Positions 27,340 to 37,286 of a DNA stretch of 64,000 nt are shown here, one piece after another. Position 1 is the stretch's first letter; each line of letters begins with the position of its first letter. The translations under genes and the position numbers were made by a program. Location of the stretch: the NCBI GenBank assembly GCA_003417655.1, contig QVMW01000005.1, positions 1 to 64,000 on the forward strand, read 5' to 3'. Below the pieces are notes generated by a model. It searched no databases. It was not told the DNA's origin and was given only the letters and a program-made list of their open reading frames with translations. The stretch comes from Rhodobacteraceae bacterium 63075 (lineage in GTDB: Bacteria; Pseudomonadota; Alphaproteobacteria; Rhodobacterales; Rhodobacteraceae).

Positions 27340-27424
27340 TGCATAGCTCAGCGTCAAGCAGGTGACTGCCGTGAGGCAAATGCCTGACAGGTCCGTTGAA
27401 CGGGCCTTGATTGTCTCCAAAAGC

Positions 27425-27458
27425 CAATAAAAAGCCCGCCCCGGTGGTTCGGGGCGGG
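27425..27458 (-). terminator. Intrinsic terminator of the SYLF lipoprotein gene
   Basis: CCCGCCCCG (27435-27443), loop GTGGTT, CGGGGCGGG (27450-27458). On the minus strand this 9-bp GC stem is followed by CTTTTTATT. It lies about 50 bp past the stop of the SYLF gene. Confidence 0.85.
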
Positions 27459-27505
27459 AGCTTGGGGGCCATGCGCGGGCGGGAGAGACCCGCGGCCCTG
27501 TGTCT

Positions 27506-28066
27506 TCAAGGGATGATGCGGGTGTATTTCACGCCATCCAGCGTCGCGCCCACATGCAGACCGGCCTGTCCGAAGATCACGGCCAGAACCGGCGCTGTGA
27601 CCGTCGTGGTCTCGGCGCGGATGTTCTCGCCTTCGTCGCGGAAGACGTATTTGACGTCCGCGCCAGCGGCCCAGCCGTTCGAGCGGCGGAAATCCATCAG
27701 CGCGCCTTCGGTCATGAAGAAGAGCACATGCGCATATTGCTGCGCGCCGATCTGGAGGCCGAAGCTGCCCTTGGTGGCCGAGTAGTAATCGACCGAGGTG
27801 CCGCCGACGCGCAGCGCGCCGCGCCCGTAGCCGCCGCCGAACCCGAAGCCCGCCTCGGTGATCAGCGGCATGACCAGCATGCCGACCGCCTTGTCGGAGA
27901 GGCCGCGCGTGGTCGGATATTCGGAGTAGAGAAAGTTGAGGGTCTGGTCGACGCGCGCGTCGATCGCCGCGCCGCCATTGGAGCCGATGCCGTTGCCACA
28001 GCCGGCAAGAAGGCCCGCGCCTGCGAAGGCGGAAACCGCAAATGTCCTGCGTGAGAGCTTTGTCAT
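27506..28066 (-). CDS. SYLF-domain (YSC84-like) lipoprotein
   Basis: A 186-residue protein. The N-terminus MTKLSRRTFAVSAFAGAGLLAGC combines a twin-arginine-like SRRTF with a lipobox ending in Cys23, so it is probably a lipoprotein. The mature part is a SYLF/YSC84 domain: 'FSKAVG'-like 'LSDKAVGMLVMPLITEAGFGFGGGYGRGALRVGG...VDYYSATKGSFGLQIGAQQYAHVLFFMTEGALMDFR'. In eukaryotes this domain binds phosphoinositides; bacterial members are thought to bind lipids, with unknown role. It is monocistronic, with its own terminator. Confidence 0.85.
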   Translation of the reverse strand: MTKLSRRTFAVSAFAGAGLLAGCGNGIGSNGGAAIDARVDQTLNFLYSEYPTTRGLSDKAVGMLVMPLITEAGFGFGGGYGRGALRVGGTSVDYYSATKGSFGLQIGAQQYAHVLFFMTEGALMDFRRSNGWAAGADVKYVFRDEGENIRAETTTVTAPVLAVIFGQAGLHVGATLDGVKYTRIIP

Positions 28067-28204
28067 GATGTCACTGCCGTATTGCCTGTTATGAGACGCC
28101 GGGTTGTCCCGGTCGTTCCCATAATGATACCCGTTCTGCGCGAGCCTGTCACGCGGCCAATTGCCCGAGTCGGTCCGGGCGGCGAAAAGCCGCTGCGCGG
28201 CGCC

Positions 28205-29281
<1,077 letters not shown>

Positions 29282-29317
29282 CTAGAAGGCGCAAGTTGGA
29301 ACTGAAGGAAACCTCCC

Positions 29318-29842
29318 TTGGACTGGTATACGGCTGTTTTCGAGCTGATCGACATGCGCTCCTTCTCGAACCTGTGGTTCTGGATCGCGCTGGCGGTGAT
29401 GTGGTCCTCGGCCTCTCACTGGGTGCTCGGCGTGCCCTGGGACATGGTCCTGCGCGCGCAGCGCCACGGTGAGGATTTCGAGGCCGACCTGGCCGATATC
29501 GTGCGCATCAACACCAACAGGCTGCTGCATATCTGCCATGTCTCGGGGCTCTGGCTGCTGGGCTTTTCTTGCTTTTTCCTGACGATGCTGGCGCTGCTCG
29601 GCTTCGTCTACAAGTACGAGTTCGCGCAGGCGGTCTTCCTGCTGGCCTTCCCCATGAGCCTCGTGGGGCTCTTCGCGCTCTCGACGGCGCGGCTCATCGC
29701 GCAGGAGGAGGCGCGCGGCGCGCGGCTCATCAAGCTGCTCATGCGCCAGCGGATGATCACCCAGGTGATCGGGATGATCTCGATCTTCGTAACCGCCCTT
29801 TGGGGCATGTATCAGAATCTCAACTTCGGTCCCCTGGGGTAG
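29318..29842 (+). CDS. Conserved membrane protein upstream of mfd
   Basis: A 174-residue protein with about four hydrophobic segments (around 20-40, 75-95, 100-120 and 145-165) and cytoplasmic basic loops. TTG at 29318 is the best start, with AAGGAA 8 bp upstream. I recall related Rhodobacterales proteins being labelled 'component of SufBCD complex', but nothing in the sequence shows Fe-S function and it is 6 kb from the suf genes, so I do not adopt that. It ends 3 bp before mfd and is probably cotranscribed with it. Function unknown. Confidence 0.7.
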   Translation: MDWYTAVFELIDMRSFSNLWFWIALAVMWSSASHWVLGVPWDMVLRAQRHGEDFEADLADIVRINTNRLLHICHVSGLWLLGFSCFFLTMLALLGFVYKYEFAQAVFLLAFPMSLVGLFALSTARLIAQEEARGARLIKLLMRQRMITQVIGMISIFVTALWGMYQNLNFGPLG

Positions 29843-29845
29843 ATC

Positions 29846-32800
29846 ATGGCAGAGCATCTGACGGTCAGCGGCGCGCCCGAGGGGTTTGACGCGCAGCTCG
29901 TGCTCCGCGAGGCGGAGAAGACGGGCGCTGTCTGTCATATCGCGCGGGACGACAAGCGCATGGCGGCGATGAAGGCGGCGCTGGCCTTCTTCGCGCCGGA
30001 GCTGCCGGTGATCGAGTTTCCCGCCTGGGATTGCCTGCCCTATGACCGCGTTTCGCCCAACCCGGACATCTCGGCGGCGCGGATGGCGACGCTGGCCGCC
30101 CTGGTTCACGAGATGCCGCAGCGCTTCGTCCTGCTGACGACGCTGAGCGCGGCGATGCAATACCTGCCCGCGCGCGAGGTGCTGCGCGAGGCGGCCTTCG
30201 CGGCGCGTGTCGGCGAGCGGGTCAACGAGGCGGCTTTGCGCGATTTTCTCGTGCGCATGGGCTTTTCGCAGAGCCCGACCGTCACCGAGCCGGGCGATTA
30301 CGCGATCCGTGGCGGCATTATCGACATCTTCTCTCCCGGCGAGGGTGGCCCCGTGCGGCTCGATTTCTTCGGCGATGTGCTCGATGGCGTGCGCCGCTTC
30401 GACCCGGTCAGCCAGCGCACCACGGAGACGCTGGACAAGGTCGAGCTTGCGCCGGTCTCCGAAGTGATCCTCGACGAGGCCGCGATCACCCGCTTCCGCC
30501 AGAATTACCGGCTCGAGTTCGGCGCGGCGGGCAGTGACGATCCGCTCTACGAGGCGGTGAGCGCGGGGCGCAAGCACGCCGGGATCGAGCATTGGCTGCC
30601 CTTCTTTCACGCGCGCCTCGAGACGCTCTTCGACTATCTGGGCAGTGCGAGCCTGACCATGGACGAGGGGATGGAGAGCCTGCGCACGGCTCGATGGGAG
30701 ACCATTGAGGACCAATATGAGACCCGCCGCCTCGCCATGACCGAGAAGGCGCGCATGGACACGGTCTACAAGCCCGTTCCGGCGGAGCAGCTTTACCTTG
30801 ACGAGGCCGCCTGGAGCGCCGCGCTGGAGGGCCGCCGCACGCTGAAATTCAACGCGCTGCCGCTGCCCACGGGGCCGGGTGTGACCGATACCGGCGCGCG
30901 TATCGGGCGTAATTTCGCGCCCGAGCGGCAGATGGAAAACGTGAACCTTTTCAGCGTTCTGAAAGATCACATTGAAGCGAGAATGGCTGCTGGCCCCGTG
31001 CTCGTCGCGAGCTATTCGGACGGCGCGCGCGAGCGGCTCGAGGGCCTGCTCGAGGATGAGGGGCTCATCGGCGCGGTCACCGTCAAGCAGGCGGGCCGCA
31101 TCGGCGCGCACGGGCTGCATCTCGCCGTCTGGCCGCTCGAGCGCGGCTTCGAGGCCCCGGGCCTCACGGTGATCGCCGAGCAGGACGTGCTCGGCGACAG
31201 GCTGATCCGCCAGCCCAAGCGCAAGCGCCGGGCGGAGAACTTCCTGACCGAGGCCCAGAGCCTTTCCCCCGGCGATCTCATCGTCCATGTCGATCACGGG
31301 ATCGGGCGCTATCACGGCCTCGAAGTCATCACGGCGGCGGGCGCGGCGCATGAATGTCTCAAGCTCGAATATGCCGAAGGCGCTCGGCTCTACCTGCCGG
31401 TCGAGAATATCGAGCTGCTCAGCCGCTACGGCCACGAGGAGGGCCTGCTCGACAAGCTTGGCGGCGGTGCCTGGCAGGCCAAGAAGGCAAAGCTCAAGGA
31501 GCGTATCCGCGAGATGGCCGAGCGGCTCATCCGCGTCGCAGCCGAGCGCGCCCTGCGCCGCGCGCCGGTGATGGAGCTCCAGGACCACGCCTGGGAGGAA
31601 TTCGCCGCGCGCTTTCCCTACCAGGAGACCGACGACCAGCTCGGCGCCATCGAGGACGTGCTGGCCGATCTGGGCTCGGGCCAGCCCATGGACCGGCTCA
31701 TTTGCGGCGATGTGGGCTTCGGCAAGACGGAAGTGGCCATGCGCGCCGCCTTCGTGGCGGCGATGCAGGGCGCGCAGGTCGCCGTGATCGCGCCGACGAC
31801 GCTTCTCGCGCGCCAGCACTACAAGAGCTTTGCCGAGCGTTTCCGGGGTTTTCCGATCAACGTGCGCCCGCTGTCGCGTTTTGTCGGCCAGAAGGAGGCC
31901 AAGCTGACCCGCGAGGGGATCAAGCGCGGCACGGTCGACATCGCCATCGGCACGCACGCGCTGCTGGCCAAGGATATCCAGTTCAAGGATCTCGGGCTTC
32001 TGATCATCGACGAGGAGCAGCATTTCGGCGTCGCTCACAAGGAGCGGCTCAAGCAGCTGCGCTCGGATGTGCATGTGCTCACGCTGACGGCCACGCCCAT
32101 TCCGCGCACGCTCCAGCTCAGCCTTTCGGGGGTGCGTGATCTGTCGATCATCGGCACGCCGCCCGTGGACCGGCTGGCGATCCGCACCTATATCAGCGAG
32201 TTCGACGGGGTGACGATCCGCGAGGCGCTTCTGCGCGAGCATTACCGCGGCGGGCAGAGCTTCTATGTCGCCCCGCGCGTGAACGATCTGCCGGAAATCG
32301 AGGAGTTCCTGAAGGAGCATGTGCCGGAAGTGAGCTACGTGATCGCCCATGGCCAGATGGCCGCCGGTGAGCTCGACAGCCGCATGAACGCCTTTTACGA
32401 CGGCAAATACGACGTGCTGCTGGCCACGACGATCGTCGAATCGGGCCTCGACATTCCCACGGCCAACACGATGATCATCCACCGCGCCGACATGTTCGGC
32501 CTTGCGCAGCTCTACCAGATCAGGGGCCGCGTGGGCCGCTCCAAGACGCGCGCCTATGCCTACCTGACGACGCGGCCCCGCAAGCCGCTTTCGGAGACCG
32601 CCGAGAAGCGCCTGCGCGTGCTGGGCTCGCTGGATACGCTGGGCGCGGGCTTCACCCTGGCCAGCCAGGACCTCGACATCCGTGGCGCGGGCAACCTGTT
32701 GGGCGAGGAGCAGTCAGGCCAGATGCGCGATGTGGGTTACGAGCTTTACCAGTCCATGCTGGAAGAGGCGATCGCCAAGATCCGCTCGGGCGAGGCCGAG

Positions 32801-33292
32801 GGCCTCACCGACGAGGGGGACTGGTCGCCGCAGATCAATCTTGGCGTGCCGGTTCTGATCCCCGAGGATTACGTGCCCGATCTCGATGTGCGCCTAGGGC
32901 TTTACCGCCGTCTTTCGGGCCTGTCGGGCAAGGTCGAGATGGAAGGCTTCGCCGCCGAGCTCATCGACCGGTTCGGCAAGCTGCCCCGCGAAGTGAACAC
33001 GCTGCTGCTGGTCGTGCGGATCAAGGAGATGTGCAAGAAGGCAGGCATCGCCAAGCTCGACGGCGGGCCGAAAGGCGCGACGATCCAGTTTCACAATGAC
33101 AAGTTCGCCGCGCCGGCGGGGCTTGTCGAGTTCATCCGCGAGCAGCAGGGGCTGGCCAAGGTCAAGGACAACAAGATCGTCGTGCGCCGCGACTGGAAGA
33201 AGGACGGCGACAAGATCAAGGGCGCCTTCGCCATCGCGCGTGACCTCGCGGCGAAAGTGGCCGCGCATGAGAAGGACAAGAAGGATGCTTGA
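29846..33292 (+). CDS. mfd: Transcription-repair coupling factor Mfd
   Basis: A 1148-residue DNA translocase that displaces RNA polymerase stalled at lesions and recruits UvrA. In order: a UvrB-like N-terminal region with the UvrA-binding domain, a CarD-like RNA-polymerase-interaction domain ('[23 protein letters not shown]', about 470-540), a RecG-like superfamily 2 motor with Walker A '[17 protein letters not shown]', 'DEEQHFGV' and 'QIRGRVGRS', and the C-terminal TRCF domain ('[35 protein letters not shown]'). The length is typical. It overlaps the following GNAT gene by 8 bp. Confidence 0.97.
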   Translation: MAEHLTVSGAPEGFDAQLVLREAEKTGAVCHIARDDKRMAAMKAALAFFAPELPVIEFPAWDCLPYDRVSPNPDISAARMATLAALVHEMPQRFVLLTTLSAAMQYLPAREVLREAAFAARVGERVNEAALRDFLVRMGFSQSPTVTEPGDYAIRGGIIDIFSPGEGGPVRLDFFGDVLDGVRRFDPVSQRTTETLDKVELAPVSEVILDEAAITRFRQNYRLEFGAAGSDDPLYEAVSAGRKHAGIEHWLPFFHARLETLFDYLGSASLTMDEGMESLRTARWETIEDQYETRRLAMTEKARMDTVYKPVPAEQLYLDEAAWSAALEGRRTLKFNALPLPTGPGVTDTGARIGRNFAPERQMENVNLFSVLKDHIEARMAAGPVLVASYSDGARERLEGLLEDEGLIGAVTVKQAGRIGAHGLHLAVWPLERGFEAPGLTVIAEQDVLGDRLIRQPKRKRRAENFLTEAQSLSPGDLIVHVDHGIGRYHGLEVITAAGAAHECLKLEYAEGARLYLPVENIELLSRYGHEEGLLDKLGGGAWQAKKAKLKERIREMAERLIRVAAERALRRAPVMELQDHAWEEFAARFPYQETDDQLGAIEDVLADLGSGQPMDRLICGDVGFGKTEVAMRAAFVAAMQGAQVAVIAPTTLLARQHYKSFAERFRGFPINVRPLSRFVGQKEAKLTREGIKRGTVDIAIGTHALLAKDIQFKDLGLLIIDEEQHFGVAHKERLKQLRSDVHVLTLTATPIPRTLQLSLSGVRDLSIIGTPPVDRLAIRTYISEFDGVTIREALLREHYRGGQSFYVAPRVNDLPEIEEFLKEHVPEVSYVIAHGQMAAGELDSRMNAFYDGKYDVLLATTIVESGLDIPTANTMIIHRADMFGLAQLYQIRGRVGRSKTRAYAYLTTRPRKPLSETAEKRLRVLGSLDTLGAGFTLASQDLDIRGAGNLLGEEQSGQMRDVGYELYQSMLEEAIAKIRSGEAEGLTDEGDWSPQINLGVPVLIPEDYVPDLDVRLGLYRRLSGLSGKVEMEGFAAELIDRFGKLPREVNTLLLVVRIKEMCKKAGIAKLDGGPKGATIQFHNDKFAAPAGLVEFIREQQGLAKVKDNKIVVRRDWKKDGDKIKGAFAIARDLAAKVAAHEKDKKDA

Positions 33293-33872
33293 GGACGGGT
33301 TTCACGCGGTTCCCGAGGGGTACCTGGCGATGGTGGTGACGCATCTGGAGATGCACGAAAGGCCCGCCCCGCGCCCCGCGCCGGAGCTGGGCCTTGCGCT
33401 GCGCAGCGTCCAGGCGCCGGACCTGGCGTGGTATCGCGCGCTCTTTCGCAAGGTCGGGCAGGACTATCTCTGGTTCGGCCGCCTCGAAATGGATGATGCC
33501 GCGCTTGGGGCGATCCTTCACGATCCCGCCGTCCAGGTCCACGCGCTCATGGCCGGGGGTGAGGAGGCGGGCCTGCTCGAGCTGGATTTTCGCACCGGGG
33601 GCCAATGCGAGCTGGCCTATTTCGGGCTTGCCCCGGCCCATGTCGGCGGCGGCGCGGGGCGTTGGCTGATGAACCGCGCGCTGGAGCTGGCCTGGTCCGA
33701 GAACATCGCGCGCCTGCATGTCCATACTTGCACGCTCGACAGCCCGCAGGCGCTGCCATTCTACATCCGCTCGGGGTTCACGGCCTACCGGCGCGAGGTC
33801 GAGATCGCCCCCGACCCGCGCAAGACCGGTCTCTTGCCAAAAGGCACCGGACCGCAGACACCTCTCATCTGA
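33285..33872 (+). CDS. GNAT-family N-acetyltransferase
   Basis: A 195-residue protein starting [27 protein letters not shown] at an ATG inside the end of mfd (AAGGA just upstream). The GNAT core is at about 95-165: 'AGLLELDFRTGGQCELAYFGLAPAHVGGGAGRWLMNRALELAWSENIARLHVHTCTLDSPQALPFYIRSGFTAYRREVE', with the acetyl-CoA pyrophosphate-binding turn and the C-terminal 'FY.R.GF'. Substrate unknown. The stop is followed immediately by a dispersed repeat element. Confidence 0.87.
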   Translation: MLEDGFHAVPEGYLAMVVTHLEMHERPAPRPAPELGLALRSVQAPDLAWYRALFRKVGQDYLWFGRLEMDDAALGAILHDPAVQVHALMAGGEEAGLLELDFRTGGQCELAYFGLAPAHVGGGAGRWLMNRALELAWSENIARLHVHTCTLDSPQALPFYIRSGFTAYRREVEIAPDPRKTGLLPKGTGPQTPLI

Positions 33873-34030
33873 CCTTTTTTCTTGCCATAAATATCCCGAG
33901 GGGGGTCCGGGGGGAGCAGCGCTCCCCCCGGCGGATCGGATTTGGCGCAGCCAAATTCGATCCAAAAGCGTCCCGTCAAAAACCTGCAGCGCTGCTTTTG
34001 GCGGGACGCAGTGCAAGGATCGAACGGAGC
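33873..34030. repeat. Repeat and palindrome cluster after mfd-GNAT
   Basis: Directly after the GNAT stop lies a TTTTTTCTTGCC...ATATCCC element (33873-33897). Three palindromes follow in tandem. The first has 11-bp arms CCGGGGGGAGC / GCTCCCCCCGG (about 33911-33935). The second has 14-bp arms with one mismatch around TTTGGCGCAGCCAAA (about 33937-33962). The third has arms GCGTCCCG...CGGGACGC (about 33967-34008). They sit between convergent genes and probably act as bidirectional terminators as well as being dispersed repeats. Confidence 0.75.
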
Positions 34031-34076
34031 ACGCGCTCCGCCTCTATCTGATGTCTCAGGTTAAAGGCGGAACGCT

Positions 34077-34667
34077 CTAGCCCAGCTTGCCACGCGCTTT
34101 GAACCAGGCGCGCGCCTTCGGCTCGAGCCAGGCCCAAAGCCAGGGCGCGCCGCGCTTGATCTTCTCGCCGACACGGGCCTCGAAGGTTGGGAACCGGGTG
34201 TCGTAATCCACCCAGGAGCCCCCGTCAGAAGCGAGGTTCTGGTTCGGCGGCTGGAAACGGTCGAGCGATTTGGCAAAGCGCGCGTCCGGCGACACAGCGG
34301 CTTCGAATTCCTCCCAGAGCGCGCGGAAGGCCCGGGCCTGGCCCTCGGGAAGCAGGCCGAAGATACGGTCCGCTGCGGCCCGCTCCTTTTCAGCCATCCC
34401 GGCCGCGTCATGGTCGCCGAAGATCGGAGCATCGCCCGCGTCGATCTCGACAAGGTCGTGTAGCAGGAGCATGCGGATCACGCGGGCAGTATCGACGCCC
34501 GCGGGCGCGTCTTCGCCCAGAACCATCGCATAAAGCGCGATATGCCAGGAATGCTCGCCGGAGTTCTCGTAGCGGCTGGCATCGCAAAGGGTCGTGCCGC
34601 GGACGACTTGCTTGAGCTTGTCGGCTTCGCGAAGGAAGGCCATCTGCGCGTCGAGACGCGCGCTCAT
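34077..34667 (-). CDS. HD-domain phosphohydrolase (YfbR-like)
   Basis: A 196-residue metal-dependent HD hydrolase. Metal ligands are in 'ENSGEHSWHIALYAMVLGED' (first His) and 'RVIRMLLLHDLVEIDAGD' (the HD pair), the YfbR/HDDC2 pattern of 5'-deoxynucleotidases. It probably dephosphorylates deoxynucleoside monophosphates, though the exact substrate is inferred from family only. It is the last gene of a three-gene minus-strand operon, overlapping the upstream 83-residue gene by four bases (ATGA). Confidence 0.82.
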   Translation of the reverse strand: MSARLDAQMAFLREADKLKQVVRGTTLCDASRYENSGEHSWHIALYAMVLGEDAPAGVDTARVIRMLLLHDLVEIDAGDAPIFGDHDAAGMAEKERAAADRIFGLLPEGQARAFRALWEEFEAAVSPDARFAKSLDRFQPPNQNLASDGGSWVDYDTRFPTFEARVGEKIKRGAPWLWAWLEPKARAWFKARGKLG

Positions 34668-34915
34668 TTGTCGGGATTTTGCTTCGCGGATTCCTGTTCG
34701 CCCAGAAGCTCCTTGGCCTTCTTGCGCAGGAAGGCGCGGGCGGATTTTCCGGCCATGCGCACGCGCACCTCCGTCATGTAGGCTTCCTCGAGCGTCTGAG
34801 AGGAGGCGCCCAGCAGGTCGGCCACCTCGAAATGAAGCCGGTCATCGCCCGACTTTTCCATCACCTTGATGGTATCCTCGGCGAGCTCAGCGGCGGTTTC
34901 TTCAAGTGACGACAT
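34664..34915 (-). CDS. Small conserved hypothetical protein
   Basis: An 83-residue, strongly charged, helical protein (MSSLEETAAELAEDTIKVMEKSGDDRLHFEVADLLGASSQTLEEAYMTEVRVRMAGKSARAFLRKKAKELL...). There is no signal, membrane segment or cysteine, and I do not recognise a family. It is translationally coupled on both sides: its ATG shares a base with the stop of the alpha/beta hydrolase (TGATG), and its stop overlaps the HD-hydrolase start. That arrangement supports it as a real gene and suggests a role with one of these enzymes. Confidence 0.65.
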   Translation of the reverse strand: MSSLEETAAELAEDTIKVMEKSGDDRLHFEVADLLGASSQTLEEAYMTEVRVRMAGKSARAFLRKKAKELLGEQESAKQNPDK

Positions 34916-35568
34916 CAGCGCGTGTTCTCCGACAGGCGGCGCTTCACGTAGGTCTGAACCGTCTCGACCATCGTGTCCATCTGCTCGTTCTCGAAGAAAT
35001 GGCCCGCGCCTTCGATCTCGTTGTGGGTGACGGTGATCCCCTGTTGCTCGTGCAGCTTGGCAACGAGGTTCGTCGTGTCCGCAGGCGGTGCGACGCGGTC
35101 GTTCGTGCCGTTGAGGATCAGCCCCGAGGAGGGGCAGGGCGCGAGGAAGGAGAAGTCATACATGTTGGCGGGCGGCGAGACCGAGATGAACCCGGTGATC
35201 TCGGGGCGGCGCATCAGAAGCTGCATGCCGATCCAGGCCCCGAAGGAGAAGCCTGCAACCCAGCAATGCTTGGAGTTGTTGTTCATCGATTGCAGGTAGT
35301 CGAGCGCCGCCGCCGCATCGGAGAGCTCGCCGACACCCTGATCGTATTCGCCCTGGCTGCGCCCGACGCCGCGGAAATTGAAGCGCAGGACCGTAAAGCC
35401 CATGTTGTAGAAGGCATAATGCAGGTTGTAGACGACCTTGTTGTTCATCGTCCCGCCGAATTGCGGATGCGGATGGAGCACGATGGCGATAGGTGCATCG
35501 CGCTCGGGCTGGGGATGGTAGCGGCCCTCGAGCCGCCCCTCGGGGCCTGGGAAAATCACCTCGGGCAT
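34915..35568 (-). CDS. Alpha/beta-hydrolase (dienelactone-hydrolase-like)
   Basis: A 217-residue serine hydrolase of the small CocE/dienelactone type. The oxyanion region is 'AIVLHPHPQFGGTMNNKVV', followed by 'GFTVLRFNFRGVGRSQGEYDQGVGE'. The nucleophile elbow is 'VAGFSFGAWIG' (G-x-S-x-G), and the C-terminal 'NEIEGAGHFF' supplies His. Related bacterial proteins carry the same HPHP...NFRG..S.G signature and are thought to be esterases of unknown substrate. First gene of the hydrolase-small protein-HD operon; divergent from iscR across a 190-bp gap. Confidence 0.85.
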   Translation of the reverse strand: MPEVIFPGPEGRLEGRYHPQPERDAPIAIVLHPHPQFGGTMNNKVVYNLHYAFYNMGFTVLRFNFRGVGRSQGEYDQGVGELSDAAAALDYLQSMNNNSKHCWVAGFSFGAWIGMQLLMRRPEITGFISVSPPANMYDFSFLAPCPSSGLILNGTNDRVAPPADTTNLVAKLHEQQGITVTHNEIEGAGHFFENEQMDTMVETVQTYVKRRLSENTR

Positions 35569-35620
35569 CTTTGCTCAGTCACTCCTCAAACATGGCGCTT
35601 TTAACGGGGCGCGGGAATTC

Positions 35621-35697
35621 TTGACGAATTCAGTCGAGCACATTAGAACAATTCTAAATGCTGACGCGGCCCCGCAAGTCTCAATCGCAAGTCTCAA
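35621..35697 (+). promoter_or_regulatory. iscR promoter, dyad operator and leader repeat
   Basis: TTGACG (35621-35626), a 17-bp spacer and TAGAAC (35644-35649) form a promoter whose -10 lies inside the perfect dyad TTAGAA-CAA-TTCTAA (35643-35657). This looks like the palindrome proposed for iron/IscR control in Rhodobacterales (Iron-Rhodo-box, from memory), placing repression directly at the -10. Downstream, CGCAAGTCTCAA occurs twice with one base between (35673-35697) in a leader of about 100 nt. Confidence 0.6.
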
Positions 35698-35760
35698 GGG
35701 AGATAGACACGTTGCGGGCCGAGGTCAACAAATTGAACGCGGCTGTGGAGGCTTTGAGCG

Positions 35761-36222
35761 ATGAAACTGAGCACGAAGGGCAGATATGCGATGGTCGCGC
35801 TCGTGGACATCGCCCTGCAGGCCGAGGACGGCCTCGTCACTCTCGGGGAGATCTCGAAGAGACAGGACATTTCGCTGCCCTATCTCGAGCAGCTCTTCGT
35901 AAAGCTGCGCCGCGCCGATCTCGTGGCCTCCGTGCGCGGGCCGGGGGGCGGCTACAAGCTCGCCAGGCCGGCGGCGGACATCCGCGTTGTCGAGGTGCTG
36001 GCGGCGGTGGACGAGACGGTGGATGCGCTCAAGAAGGGCGCGGGCGCGAGCGGCGGCGCCTCCGGTTCCAAGGCGCAATCGGTGACCAATCGGCTCTGGG
36101 AAGGGCTCAGCGCCCATGTCTATGTCTACCTGCACCAGGCCCGGCTTTCGGACGTGATCGACAACGAGCTTGCGCCGTGCCCGGCCGTGCCCTCGCTTTT
36201 TGCCGTGGTGGACGAGGAATGA
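35761..36222 (+). CDS. iscR: Rrf2-family Fe-S regulator IscR (one-cysteine type)
   Basis: A 153-residue Rrf2 winged-helix regulator (MKLSTKGRYAMVALVDIALQ..., recognition region 'DISLPYLEQLFVKLRRADLVASVRGPGGGYKLARP'). E. coli IscR ligates its cluster with Cys92, Cys98 and Cys104; here that segment is 'KKGAGASGGASGSKAQ' with no Cys, and the only cysteine is Cys140 near the C-terminus. I recall one-cysteine IscR from Rhodobacter being reported to hold a cluster and sense iron. It heads the iscR-iscS-suf locus and probably represses it through the dyad upstream. Its stop overlaps the iscS start. Confidence 0.9.
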   Translation: MKLSTKGRYAMVALVDIALQAEDGLVTLGEISKRQDISLPYLEQLFVKLRRADLVASVRGPGGGYKLARPAADIRVVEVLAAVDETVDALKKGAGASGGASGSKAQSVTNRLWEGLSAHVYVYLHQARLSDVIDNELAPCPAVPSLFAVVDEE

Positions 36223-37262
36223 CGCGGGTCTATCTCGATCATAACGCGACCGCGCCGCTGCGGCCCGAGGCGAGGGCGGCGATGGCCGAGGCGATGGAAA
36301 TCGTCGGCAACCCGTCTTCCGTCCATGCCGAGGGGCGGTCGGCGAAGGCCTTTCTGGAGAAATGCCGCGCGCGGCTGGCGGCGGCCCTTGGGGCCGAGGG
36401 GGCGGAGATCGTCTTTACCGGCTCGGCCACGGAAGCGGCGGCCATGGCGCTGGCCGGGCGCGCTGTGCTGTGCAGCGGTGTCGAGCATGACGCCGTGGCC
36501 ACCTGGTGCGCACCGGAGCTGGCAACAGACGGGCAGGGGCGCGTCAGCGTGCCGGACCCGGCGGGCGCAACGCTGCAACTGGCCAATTCGGAGACCGGCG
36601 TGATCCAGGATCTGCCCGAGGCGCTCTGGATGAGCGATTTCACGCAGGGCTTCGGCAAGATCGCGATCGATTTCAACAGCTCCGCGCCGATGATGGCGGT
36701 GGTGAGCGGCCACAAGCTGGGCGGGCCCAAGGGCGTTGGCGCGCTGGTCATGCGCCGCGGCATCGATATCGACCCGGTGCTCAAGGGCGGCGGCCAGGAA
36801 ATGGGGCGGCGCGCGGGCACCGAGAACCTGATCGGCATCGCCGGATTCGCCGCCGCAGCAGAGGCGGCGGTGGAAGATGTGAACCGGGGGCGCTGGCAGA
36901 GCGTAGAGGAAATGCGGGATCTGCTGGAAGAGGCTCTTGTTGCCGAGGCAAAACAGATTAAATCTGTCGGGAAAGGTGCGCGGCGTCTGCCGAACACGCT
37001 CTGCCTGCTCACGCCGGGCTGGAAGGGTGAGACACAGGTGATGCAGATGGATCTTGCGGGCTTTGCCATATCCGCCGGCTCGGCCTGTTCCTCGGGCAAG
37101 GTCAAGACGAGCCCCGTGCTTCGCGCGATGGGGTTTGACGAGGCGGAGGCCGGATGCGCGATCCGGGTCTCGCTGGGGCTTGAGACGAAAAGGGACGATG
37201 TGCTGCGCTTCGCGGAAAGCTGGGCGCGGCATGCCAGGAAACACGAAACGCGCGCCGCTTGA
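36219..37262 (+). CDS. iscS: Cysteine desulfurase (IscS/NifS-like)
   Basis: A 347-residue PLP enzyme that takes sulfur from cysteine for Fe-S clusters. PLP lysine is Lys166 in 'SGHKLGGPKG', the cofactor-stacking His90 is in 'VEHDAV', and the catalytic Cys290 is in 'SAGSACSSGKVKTSPVL' on the mobile loop of the class I enzymes. It is shorter than E. coli IscS (404). The ATG overlaps the iscR stop (ATGA), fixing the start. A second, class II desulfurase (sufS) lies at the far end of the same locus. Confidence 0.93.
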   Translation: MTRVYLDHNATAPLRPEARAAMAEAMEIVGNPSSVHAEGRSAKAFLEKCRARLAAALGAEGAEIVFTGSATEAAAMALAGRAVLCSGVEHDAVATWCAPELATDGQGRVSVPDPAGATLQLANSETGVIQDLPEALWMSDFTQGFGKIAIDFNSSAPMMAVVSGHKLGGPKGVGALVMRRGIDIDPVLKGGGQEMGRRAGTENLIGIAGFAAAAEAAVEDVNRGRWQSVEEMRDLLEEALVAEAKQIKSVGKGARRLPNTLCLLTPGWKGETQVMQMDLAGFAISAGSACSSGKVKTSPVLRAMGFDEAEAGCAIRVSLGLETKRDDVLRFAESWARHARKHETRAA

Positions 37263-37286
37263 GCGCGGGCGACGAAAGGACAAGAT

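Noticed and set aside
29318..29842. Naming the membrane protein before mfd a SufBCD component
   Set aside because: The label is remembered from other annotations only; nothing in the sequence or position supports Fe-S function.
29282..32482. 1066-codon open frame antisense to mfd
   Set aside because: Shadow of mfd, with the same composition pattern and no ribosome site.
35658..37262. One 534-residue fusion protein starting upstream of iscR and ending as IscS
   Set aside because: The middle part is the out-of-frame shadow of iscR, which is clearly real; IscS starts at 36219 with an ATGA overlap. Only the leader peptide is kept as a weak finding.
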